Source of the DNA: Myxococcales bacterium
GTDB taxonomy: Bacteria > Myxococcota > Myxococcia > Myxococcales > Myxococcaceae
Length of the DNA: 64,000 bases
Reading direction: 5' to 3'
Assembly (NCBI GenBank): GCA_020846875.1
Contig: JADLDB010000009.1
Location: forward strand, 124,001-188,000
Below are positions 7,419-15,314 of the stretch, piece after piece. Made by a program: the position numbers and the translations under genes. Within the stretch, counting starts at the first letter, position 1, and the number at the start of each line of letters is the position of its first letter. The notes beneath the pieces are model-generated. The model was not told the DNA's origin, did not search any database, and was given only the letters and a program-made list of their open reading frames with translations.

Positions 7419-10400
7419 ATGCCCCACCTCGACGAGGACCGGCTCCTCCAACTCACCCTCGGCCAACTGGACGACGCGGCGGTGGCCGAGGCCGAGGCTC
7501 ACCTGAAGGACTGCGAGGACTGCGCGCGCCGCAAGGAGCGGCTGTCCTCCATCGTCTTCGCGCAGACGCAGGCCGGCACCACCAGCAAGGACGGCGCGCC
7601 CACCCGGCCCGACTCGCCCTCCGCCACGCCTCCGCTCCACCGCGGCACCACCCTGGGGCGCTACGTCATCCTCGAGCGGTTGGGCGTGGGCGGGATGGGC
7701 GAGGTCTTCGCCGCGTACGATCCCCACCTCGACCGCAAGGTGGCCCTGAAGCTGCTCCGCGGCGGCGCGCTCTCGGCGGAGGAAGGGCGGGCCCGGCTGC
7801 TCCGCGAGGCCCAGGCGATGGCCCGGCTGCAGCACCCCAACGTCGTCACCGTCCACGACGTGGGCGTGCTGGACGAGCGCGTCTTCATCGCCATGGAGTT
7901 CATCGAAGGCGAGACGCTCACCGACTGGCTGCGGGAGGACCGCCCGTGGCAGCAGGTGATCGACGTCTTCCGGCAGGCGGGCGGCGGGCTGGCGGCCGCG
8001 CACCGCGCCGGGCTGGTGCACCGCGACTTCAAGCCCGACAACATCCTCCTCGACAAGGACGGCCGGCCGAAGGTGCTGGACTTCGGGCTGGCCCGGCAGG
8101 CCACCAACACGCCTTCGCCTTCCCCGCCGGAGTTGACCGGCGAGATCCACGACACTCTGGTGGACGCCCCCAGCCTCGGCGCCCGGCTGACGCGCGACGG
8201 CGCGGTGATGGGCACCCCCGGCTACATGGCGCCCGAGCAGATCGCCGGCCTGCCCACCGACGCGCGCAGCGACCAGTTCAGCTTCTGCGTAGCCCTCTAC
8301 GAGTCGCTCTACGGCCAGCGGCCCTTCAGCGGCGCCACCTTGAAGCACCACGCGAAGGAGATCGCCGCCGGACGCCTCCAGCCGCCGCCGTCGAACACCC
8401 AGGTGCCGTCGTGGGTGCTGGACGTGCTCAAGCGGGGCGTGAGCCACCACCCCGAGGCGCGCTTCCCCACCATGGACGCGCTGCTCCTCGCGCTCCGCCC
8501 CCGCTCCGCGCGCACCGCTCGTCGCTCCGCGGGCGCCGCCGCCCTGGTGGTGGTGGCGGCCCTGGGCACCGGCTACGGCCTGTGGACGCAGCGGCGCCTC
8601 AAGGTGTGCGGAGGCCTGGAGAAGCACCTGGAGGGCACCTGGGATCAGGCCCGGCGCGAGCACCTCAAGACGGCCTTCGTCGCCACCGGGCTGCCCTACG
8701 CGCAGGACGCCTGGGCCTCGGTGGAGAAGACGCTGGACGCATGGGCGCTGGAGTGGGTGGCCACCTCCCGCGAGAGCTGCGAGGCGGCCCGGCTGCGCCG
8801 GACGGACAGCGAGGAGCTCTACGAGCTCAAGCGCAGCTGCCTGGACGATCGCCTGCTGCGCTTCCAGGCGCTGGTGACGCTCTTCGACGGGGCCGATCGC
8901 CAGGTGATCTCCAACGCCCCGGTGGCGGCCCGCGCGCTCGACTCGCCGAAGGTGTGCGCCGCCCGCCTCGACCTGGGCCAGCGCACCACCGACGAGAAGG
9001 AGCGGAAGGCCGAGGCGGCCCTGCGCGCGGTGATGGGAGAGGCCCGCGTGCTCTTCGACGCGGGGAAGTACGCCGACGGGCTGAAGAAGCTGCGGCCGGC
9101 GGTCAACAACGACGCGCCCCCCCGGGTCCGCGCCGAAGCCCACCTCCTCCTCGCCCGGCTGGAGACGCGCAACGGCGACGCGAAGCGCGCGCGCGCGGAG
9201 AACCTGCTGGCCGCGGAGCAGGCGCTCAAGGCCGCCGACGCCGCCTTCGAGGCTCGCGCCCTCTCGCACCTCTTCGCCAACGAAGGCTTCGACGACGAGG
9301 GGGAAGGAACCGACGCGGACGCCTGGGGACGCCTGGCCCACGCCGCCGCCGCCCGGGTGCCCGGCGACTGGGAGGTGCAGGTGGAGCTGGCCACCAACGA
9401 CGCGCTGGTGTCGATGAAGCGCAAGCGCCTGGCCTCCGCGCTGGCCGACTTCGAGCGCGCGCTGGAGCTGCAGCAGTCCCGCCTGGGCCCCGAGCACCCC
9501 GATGTGGCGATGACGCTCAACAACCTGGGCGTGGTGCTGGGCCGGCTGGGGCGGCAGGACGAGGCGATCGCCAACTACGAGAAGAGCCTGGCCATTCACC
9601 TCGCCATCGAAGGCCCGGGCCACCCCAACACCGCCACCGCGCAGCACAACCTGGGGGTGCTGCTTCGCGCCCGGGGCCGGTACGCGGAGGCGCGGGAGAA
9701 GCTCGAACAGGCGCTGGCGGTGCGGCGCTCGGCGCTGGGGCCGCGGCACCCGGACACGCTCAACACCCTGCAGGTGCTGGTGAAGGTGTACCTCACCCTC
9801 AAAGAGACGGCGCTGGCCCAGGGCGGCCTGGACGAGCTGCGCGAGTCCCGCCTCATCGTCAACGGCCCGGCGTCCAAGGAGATGCTGCAGGTCGCGGATC
9901 TGGAGTGCCAGCTGTTCCGCGACGGCGGCTTCTGGAAGGAGTCGCGGGCGGCGGCGGATCGAATGCAGGCGCTGGCGAAGACGCTGGGGCTGGACGGCGC
10001 GACGCAGGGAGGCAACGCGTGGCTCAACGTGGGGCTGGCGGCCACCGAGCTGGGACAGTGGGCGGACGCGCGCGCCGCGTTGATGCAGGCCAGCCGCGTC
10101 CGCCTGGCGCTGGGGGCCGACAAGGCCGACGTGGCCGAGGTGGAGGAGGCGCTGGCCGAGCTGGACGTGCGGCAGAAGCACTTCACCGAGGCCCTGGCCC
10201 ACTACGACGTGGCCCGGCAGCTCCGGGAGGCCGGCGCGGGCACCTCCCCGCAGCTGTTGGCGCGGGTGCTGGTGGGGATCGGGCGCTGCCTGCTCGAAGT
10301 GGGCCGCAGCGAAGAGGCGCTGCCGTCCCTCACCAAGGCCGAGCAGCTCTACACGGAGGTGGAGCGCCCCGAGGACGCCGCGCGGGCCCGGGCTCTGTAC

Positions 10401-10553
10401 GGCCAGGCGCTGTGGCTGGCGCGGCCGGATGAGCGCGGGCAGGCGGTGGAGCTGTTCCTCCAGGCGCTGGCCGCGCTGGGCCCGCAGGAGAAGGCGGAGC
10501 TGTCGGCCTGGCTCACCGCGCACGGGGGAGGCGCGCTGGACGCCGGGCGGTGA
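7419..10553 (+). CDS. Ser/Thr protein kinase with zinc-finger-like N-terminus and TPR C-terminus
   Basis: 1044 residues. Residues 4-40 look like an anti-sigma-type zinc finger (H28, C32, C35 in HLKDCEDC). The Hanks kinase domain spans about 81-360: glycine loop LGVGGMGEV, catalytic K111, E130, HRDFKPDN with D203, DFG with D221 and the segment GTPGYMAPEQ. A single membrane helix lies at about 370-389. The remaining 650 extracytoplasmic residues are rich in TPR units, including kinesin-light-chain-type repeats (DVAMTLNNLGVVLGRLGRQDEAI and the next unit, about 690-790). This layout is common in myxobacterial signalling kinases. It stands alone on the plus strand, convergent with another kinase. 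Substrates are unknown. Confidence 0.92.
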   Translation: MPHLDEDRLLQLTLGQLDDAAVAEAEAHLKDCEDCARRKERLSSIVFAQTQAGTTSKDGAPTRPDSPSATPPLHRGTTLGRYVILERLGVGGMGEVFAAYDPHLDRKVALKLLRGGALSAEEGRARLLREAQAMARLQHPNVVTVHDVGVLDERVFIAMEFIEGETLTDWLREDRPWQQVIDVFRQAGGGLAAAHRAGLVHRDFKPDNILLDKDGRPKVLDFGLARQATNTPSPSPPELTGEIHDTLVDAPSLGARLTRDGAVMGTPGYMAPEQIAGLPTDARSDQFSFCVALYESLYGQRPFSGATLKHHAKEIAAGRLQPPPSNTQVPSWVLDVLKRGVSHHPEARFPTMDALLLALRPRSARTARRSAGAAALVVVAALGTGYGLWTQRRLKVCGGLEKHLEGTWDQARREHLKTAFVATGLPYAQDAWASVEKTLDAWALEWVATSRESCEAARLRRTDSEELYELKRSCLDDRLLRFQALVTLFDGADRQVISNAPVAARALDSPKVCAARLDLGQRTTDEKERKAEAALRAVMGEARVLFDAGKYADGLKKLRPAVNNDAPPRVRAEAHLLLARLETRNGDAKRARAENLLAAEQALKAADAAFEARALSHLFANEGFDDEGEGTDADAWGRLAHAAAARVPGDWEVQVELATNDALVSMKRKRLASALADFERALELQQSRLGPEHPDVAMTLNNLGVVLGRLGRQDEAIANYEKSLAIHLAIEGPGHPNTATAQHNLGVLLRARGRYAEAREKLEQALAVRRSALGPRHPDTLNTLQVLVKVYLTLKETALAQGGLDELRESRLIVNGPASKEMLQVADLECQLFRDGGFWKESRAAADRMQALAKTLGLDGATQGGNAWLNVGLAATELGQWADARAALMQASRVRLALGADKADVAEVEEALAELDVRQKHFTEALAHYDVARQLREAGAGTSPQLLARVLVGIGRCLLEVGRSEEALPSLTKAEQLYTEVERPEDAARARALYGQALWLARPDERGQAVELFLQALAALGPQEKAELSAWLTAHGGGALDAGR

Positions 10554-10554
10554 C

Positions 10555-10653
10555 TCACTCCGAGGAGAGGATGTTCGCCACGCACATCTCTTCGGTGGAG
10601 CTCTCGCCCCAGTTGGTGTCCGTCGGCGCGACGCCCGGGGGCTTGTACCAGCC
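10555..10653 (-). pseudogene. remnant of a larger protein: C-terminal Cu-monooxygenase-like tail
   Basis: Between the convergent kinase genes, the minus strand encodes 32 residues then TGA, in the same frame as the 7-TM kinase and directly after its stop. The peptide contains YKPPG and then TNWGESSTEEMC, which resembles the end of copper type II ascorbate-dependent monooxygenase-like proteins (pattern WGE-x-(S/T)-x-(D/E)-EMC). The rest of such a protein is absent. The simplest reading is a gene remnant left by deletion, fused by chance to the kinase end. Readthrough of the kinase TGA would add this tail, but nothing seen supports that. Family assignment is from memory of the motif only. Confidence 0.45.
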
Positions 10654-12834
10654 TCACGCGCCCGCGCGCGAGGGTCGGCCCGCCAGGAGGGCTTCGAGGA
10701 GCTGCTCGGCGGTGGGGCGCGCGTCGGGGCGCTCGCTCAAGCTGCGCAGCACCAGCCCCGCCACCGCCTGGGGCACCTCGGGCGGCAGCGGCGCCACGGC
10801 AGAGAGCTTTCGGCCGGAGAGCGCGGCAAAGATGGGCGTCTCCGCGTGCGCCGGCCGGCCGGTGAACAGCTCGTAGGCCATCAGCCCCAGCGCGAAGAGA
10901 TCCGACGCCGGGCTGGCGCTGCGCGCGCCGTTCGCGAGCTCGGGCGCCATGTAGGCGGGCGTCCCCATCAGCACGCCCGTGGCCGTCAGTCCTGGCGCGC
11001 CCGCGCGCGGATCCGTCATGTGCGTCGCCGCGTGCCCCTGCACGTCGGGCAGGGCCGGCGAGTCCACGGGGCGTGCCATTCCCGCCGCGCCAGGCACCTC
11101 CCGGCCCGTCCCCTCGGAGGGCGCGCCCAGCCGCGAGATGCCGAAGTCGGAGATCTTCGCCAGCTCGCGGCCCTCAGCTCCGGCGCCGACCAGCACGTTG
11201 CCGGGCTTCAGGTCGCGGTGCACGACGCCCGCCGCGTGGAGCGCGCGCACGCCATCGGTGATCTGCCAGAGCAGCTCGAGCGCCCAGGGGACGTCGCCGA
11301 AGCGGCTGCGCAGGTCCTCCAACGGCCGGCCTTCCACGTACTCCATGACGAGGTAGAGGCGGCCCGAGCCCTGCCCGCCGACGTCTACGACGGTGACGAG
11401 GTGTTCGCTCGCCACGCTGGCGGCGATCTCAGCCTCGCGCGCGAAGCGGGCCCCGGCGTCCGAGTCGATGCGGCCGGACATGATCTTGAGGGCGAAGGTG
11501 CGAGCGTCGCTGAGCCGCTCGACCGCGTGCACCGCGCCCATCGCGCCCTGGCCGAGCAAGCGCAGGACCCGGTAGCGCCCGTCGATCAGCTCGCCGGCCT
11601 CCAGCGCCTGGCGCTCGCTCACCGTGGCGGAGCCCTGCTGCAGGGCGTCGGCCATCTGCCGGGAGCGCTCGGCGATCTGGTGCCGCAGCTCCTGGTTCAG
11701 GGCGTCGATCTCCCGGTTGCGCTCCTCGAGGACGGCCAGCTTCGCGGCGAGCTCCCGGGCGCTCGCCTGCGCGGTCTCGCGCGCCTGCCGGTGCTGGCGC
11801 TCCACCACTGCCACCATCGCCGCGCCGAAGGTGAGCGCGGCGTACGGCACCGTCTGGAAGGGGAGCACCTTGAAGCCCGCCCCGTCGAGGATGTCGGGCA
11901 GCGACACCACCAGCAGCGCCCCGATGCCGAAGAGGAACAGCCAGGCCGAGGGATCCGTCTTCCTCGCCTGGGCGGCCAGCACGACGGCCTGGAGCAAGAA
12001 GGCGACGATGAAGAGTGCGGTCGGCGCGCGCCCGGTGTTGAGGTGGAGGAGCCCGGTGAGGTGGAGCACCCAGGCCACAGCGGCGTAGAGCACGAACAGC
12101 CGCAGTCCCCGGCGCAGCACCCGCCACCGGCCGTCCCCGAAGGTGCCCAGCACGAAGTCCGCGAAGCCGATCGGGTAGAGGGTGGTGGCGAGCTCATGCG
12201 CCACGAAGAGGACGCTCCCCGACACGGGGAAGACGTGGCGCAACTGCCGGGCGTTGAGCGACGCGATGACGCCGATCCCCACCAGGAACAGGCCCAGGCC
12301 GCGGTAGGCCCGCTCGGCGCCGGGGCGGAGGCCCGCCAGCCCCAGCAGCAGGCCCGCGAGCGTCATCATCACGCCCACGGTGAACGGGGCGAGCTCGGTC
12401 TCGAGCACCCGCGTCCAGAGGCGCTGCTCCGAGCCGGCCACCGGTCTTCGGACGGCGGTGCGGGCATCCGCCGTGTTGCGGATCAACACCTGCGTGGGGG
12501 TGCACGGCAGGGGGAGGATCTGGGTATGCCCCCGCAGCTCCGTCTTCTGCCCACACACCCACGCAGCGTCCGCGAAGAGCGCGCTGAGCTGCACCGCCGG
12601 ATCCGGGCCCGGCAGCGCGGGGACCTGAACGCGGAACCAGAGGACCTCGCCGCCGCGCGGCCCCAGCTCGAGCCCCGGCGCCACCTGCCAGGCCGCCTCC
12701 ACCGGCTCTTCGGCCCACTGGTACTCCACCGGACCCAGCTCGATGAGGTCCGCCTGCGACGTGCACGCCGAGAGCGCCAGGAAGGCCAGCCAGAGGCCGC
12801 ACCTCACCACTCCTGGCTGCGCACCCCGCCCCAT
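10654..12834 (-). CDS. 7-TM receptor-like Ser/Thr protein kinase (lipoprotein-type N-terminus)
   Basis: 726 residues. The N-terminus reads as a lipoprotein signal with lipobox LSAC (Cys24). An extracytoplasmic beta-rich domain follows (about 30-148, with WFRVQVPALPG) and then about seven membrane helices (150-345), an arrangement like the 7TMR-DISM sensory module. A coiled coil (about 346-405) leads to a Hanks kinase (420-725): LGQGAMGAV, K450, HRDLKPGN with D541, SDFG with D563 and GTPAYMAPE. A Pro/Ala/Gly insert lies between the DFG and APE segments. The kinase would be cytoplasmic, giving a one-protein transmembrane receptor kinase. It is last in an operon after a rhomboid-TPR, a LolA-like and a beta-barrel gene. 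ATG at 12834 is the chosen start. Confidence 0.88.
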   Translation of the reverse strand: MGRGAQPGVVRCGLWLAFLALSACTSQADLIELGPVEYQWAEEPVEAAWQVAPGLELGPRGGEVLWFRVQVPALPGPDPAVQLSALFADAAWVCGQKTELRGHTQILPLPCTPTQVLIRNTADARTAVRRPVAGSEQRLWTRVLETELAPFTVGVMMTLAGLLLGLAGLRPGAERAYRGLGLFLVGIGVIASLNARQLRHVFPVSGSVLFVAHELATTLYPIGFADFVLGTFGDGRWRVLRRGLRLFVLYAAVAWVLHLTGLLHLNTGRAPTALFIVAFLLQAVVLAAQARKTDPSAWLFLFGIGALLVVSLPDILDGAGFKVLPFQTVPYAALTFGAAMVAVVERQHRQARETAQASARELAAKLAVLEERNREIDALNQELRHQIAERSRQMADALQQGSATVSERQALEAGELIDGRYRVLRLLGQGAMGAVHAVERLSDARTFALKIMSGRIDSDAGARFAREAEIAASVASEHLVTVVDVGGQGSGRLYLVMEYVEGRPLEDLRSRFGDVPWALELLWQITDGVRALHAAGVVHRDLKPGNVLVGAGAEGRELAKISDFGISRLGAPSEGTGREVPGAAGMARPVDSPALPDVQGHAATHMTDPRAGAPGLTATGVLMGTPAYMAPELANGARSASPASDLFALGLMAYELFTGRPAHAETPIFAALSGRKLSAVAPLPPEVPQAVAGLVLRSLSERPDARPTAEQLLEALLAGRPSRAGA

Positions 12835-12883
12835 CCCGCCGAGGGTACTTCAGCCTCGCGCCGCGCCAAAACGTCAGGGCGGC

Positions 12884-14461
12884 TCACCACAGGTCGTAGC
12901 GCACGCCGGCCAGCACCTTGTCGTTGCGCCCGAAGTAGCCGAACGGCGTCCACAGCTGGCCCACGAAGAACTCCGCGCCGGCGAACACCTTGAAGCCGGT
13001 GAAGGCCTCCCAGCTCACCCGCGGCCCCAGCGCCAGGCTCCACTGGATCGGATCCAGCCCCACGCGCAGCGTCACCTCCAGCTTCTTGTCGAAGAAGCCG
13101 TAGCCGACGGTGGCCAGGAGGAGGTGGAAGAAGGCGGTGCGCGCCGCTCCCACCGCCGTGGCCGGCTCGATCAGGAAGAGCTGCTCCTGCGCCTTCACGT
13201 CGAACACCGCCATGCCCAGGTAGCCCACCGTGTAGAGCAAGGGCGAGTCCGACGCCTGGCTGTAGCCCAGGACCCAGGTGAGCGCCGCCTTGTCCAGCGG
13301 CGTGAAGTCGAGGTCGAAGTAGGTCTGCCGCGGGGTGAAGGTGACGTCCACGTCCAGCTGCCCCGGCCCGAGCAGCGCCGAGCCTTCCAGCGAGAAGAGG
13401 TGCGTGCGCTTGTAGTTGCCGACGTAGAGGTCCTCGCCTGCCTGGAAGCGGTTCAGCACCGAGGCGGCCAGCGCCGGATCCGCCGGCTCGCCCCTCGCTT
13501 GCGCCGCCATCAACTGCTGCAGCTCCGGATCCACCACCACCCGCGGCAGCTTCTCGTTCATCCACACCCACGAGGCGCCCAGCTTCACCCGGCCGTGGCG
13601 CACCACCCGCAACGCCACGTCTCCCGCGAAGGGCGGCGGCCGCTGCGTCTCCAGCACCCGGTCCTGCAGGTAGTCCTCCACGCTGGGATCGACGCGCGTG
13701 TTGTCGAAGGCCGGCCCCAGCCCGGGCTGCAAGAGCGCCTCGTCCTGCCCGAAGACGAAGTAGCGGTGCGGGGTGAAGAACGGCGCGTACGCGGCGAGCC
13801 ACGTCACCTTGCCGAGGTCTCCCTGCGCGCGGATGGCGAAGACGGGCAGGAGCGTGTCCTCCACTTCGCCGGAGATGAGGCTCTCTCGCAGGTCCCGGGG
13901 GTTGAGCGCGTCGGCGGGCGCCAGCGCCGGGTTGGCCCCCAGGGGGATGCGCTGGTTGCCCACCCGCAGGTCCACCTTCGAGGTGTAGAGGTCCACGAAG
14001 GCGTCCCCCAGCATCGCCTCGTAGAAGCCCTTGGCGCGATCGAAGTCGCGCTGGGTGACGACGCGGACCTGCGCGCGGCCCTCCAGCACCAGGCGCAGGT
14101 GCGGGTTCAGCTTCACGTCCACGCCCAGCAAGGCCTTGAGGCGCCCTTCCGCCACGTTCTCCGCCATCGGCGCGCCGCGCTCGGAGTCGAAGGTGGTGTC
14201 CACCGCGCCATGGCCCCACGCCCAGCCGTAGACGCGCGCCGTGGGCGAGGTGTCCTTCGTGGAGAACGCTTCGACCACCGGGGCGGCCGGGCTCGTTCCC
14301 GCGTCCGGCGGGTCGGCGACCGGCTCGAAGGAGTCGATGGCCATCGCGCCCGACGCGGCGCCGGCGTCGGCGGCTTTCCCCGCATCCACCGGAGCAGAGA
14401 ACGGCTCGATGGCCATCTGCGCAAGCGCGGGGCCGGCGAGGCTCAGCCACGCCACCCACAC
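12884..14461 (-). CDS. outer-membrane beta-barrel protein, DUF1302-like
   Basis: 525 residues with a short signal peptide ending ALAQ. After it come two similar stretches (MAIEPFSAPVDAG and MAIDSFEPVADPPDAG), then an amphipathic beta-strand pattern to a C-terminal aromatic residue (GVRYDLW), typical of outer-membrane barrels. Blocks such as VDLRVGNQRIPLGANPALAPADALNPRDLRES resemble DUF1302-type proteins. The start is uncertain: GTG at 14461 fits the signal peptide but lacks a close ribosome-binding site, and a purine-rich AGGGGAAG sits about 30 bases upstream. It lies 73 bases after a LolA-like gene. DUF1302 and LolA-like proteins often accompany an RND-type lipid exporter, but none is in this window. 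Cargo unknown. Confidence 0.65.
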   Translation of the reverse strand: MWVAWLSLAGPALAQMAIEPFSAPVDAGKAADAGAASGAMAIDSFEPVADPPDAGTSPAAPVVEAFSTKDTSPTARVYGWAWGHGAVDTTFDSERGAPMAENVAEGRLKALLGVDVKLNPHLRLVLEGRAQVRVVTQRDFDRAKGFYEAMLGDAFVDLYTSKVDLRVGNQRIPLGANPALAPADALNPRDLRESLISGEVEDTLLPVFAIRAQGDLGKVTWLAAYAPFFTPHRYFVFGQDEALLQPGLGPAFDNTRVDPSVEDYLQDRVLETQRPPPFAGDVALRVVRHGRVKLGASWVWMNEKLPRVVVDPELQQLMAAQARGEPADPALAASVLNRFQAGEDLYVGNYKRTHLFSLEGSALLGPGQLDVDVTFTPRQTYFDLDFTPLDKAALTWVLGYSQASDSPLLYTVGYLGMAVFDVKAQEQLFLIEPATAVGAARTAFFHLLLATVGYGFFDKKLEVTLRVGLDPIQWSLALGPRVSWEAFTGFKVFAGAEFFVGQLWTPFGYFGRNDKVLAGVRYDLW

Positions 14462-14534
14462 GAGCCGATAGGAGCCGCAGAACAGAGTCTTCCCCTCTCC
14501 TGACCCTCCTGGGGGGCCAGGGCCTTCGCCGTCG

Positions 14535-15302
14535 TCAGCCGCGCTCCAGCGCCCGCTCGGTGAACGCGTCGTCGCCCAGCGTGGCGTCTTCCAGCTTGAG
14601 CACCGTCATCTGCGTCTTCGAGCCCGCCTGCAGGTTCTCCATCACCGACTCGGCCGCCAGCACCCGATCCTTGTGTGACTTGAGCTTCAGCGTCCGGTAC
14701 CGCTTGAGGGGCTTGCCCGCCTTGTCCTGGTACTCCACCTTCATCGGCACGTACGTCTGTTGATCGATGAACATCGTCACCTCGCCGTAGGGGGAGCTGT
14801 CGTCCCCCTTCCCCTTGAGGACGAAGCACGGCCGGCCCTCCACCTTGTCGTCGGGCAGGCGCTTCAAGTCCTCGTCGCGCGCGCCGCTGGAGGTGATGTC
14901 CGCGTAGGCGAAGTCGGTGTCCATGAAGGCCTTGCCGCGATCGCTCTTGGCCACCTTCCGCACCCGCTTCAGCTTCGGCAGGTACAAGGACACGTCGTCG
15001 CCCTCGCCCGGCGCGCCCTCGACGGTCAGCACCGCCACGCCCGACACGCCGGCCGGCGCGGTGAAGCGGGCCAGCGCGTGGCTCTTCCCGTTGATGGTGC
15101 GCGAGGTGGTGGACAGCACCTGCTCCTTCGTCTTGCCGTCCGCGCCCGTCGTCGCCAGCTTGAGCTCGGCGGCCAGGCCCACCAGGTTGAGCGCCCCGCG
15201 CTCGCGGGACTTCTTCGAGATCTCCTGCGCGCTCTCTTCCGCCCAGGCGTTCGCCGCGAGCAGCGCCGACAGGGCCCACAGCCAGCACGTCCGTCTCGTC
15301 AT
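14535..15302 (-). CDS. outer membrane lipoprotein-sorting (LolA-like) periplasmic protein
   Basis: 255 residues with a clean signal peptide ending AWAEES. The mature part has the half-barrel pattern of LolA/LolB-fold proteins of the COG2834 type: HALARFTAPAGVSGVAVLTV, then LYLPKLKRVRKVAKSDRGKAFMDTDFAYADI, CFVLKGKGDD and MFIDQQTYVPMKVEYQDKAG. The motif from SDRGKAFMDTDF onward is diagnostic of this subgroup, which probably shuttles a lipid or lipoprotein across the periplasm rather than being the housekeeping LolA. It begins 12 bases after the rhomboid gene stop and precedes the beta-barrel gene, so the three form an envelope operon with the receptor kinase. Confidence 0.8.
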   Translation of the reverse strand: MTRRTCWLWALSALLAANAWAEESAQEISKKSRERGALNLVGLAAELKLATTGADGKTKEQVLSTTSRTINGKSHALARFTAPAGVSGVAVLTVEGAPGEGDDVSLYLPKLKRVRKVAKSDRGKAFMDTDFAYADITSSGARDEDLKRLPDDKVEGRPCFVLKGKGDDSSPYGEVTMFIDQQTYVPMKVEYQDKAGKPLKRYRTLKLKSHKDRVLAAESVMENLQAGSKTQMTVLKLEDATLGDDAFTERALERG

Positions 15303-15314
15303 GGGGCCCTCGTC

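Noticed and set aside
10551-10656. Programmed readthrough or selenocysteine at the kinase TGA
   Set aside because: No stem-loop of selenocysteine type is evident and the tail resembles an unrelated protein end; gene remnant is simpler.
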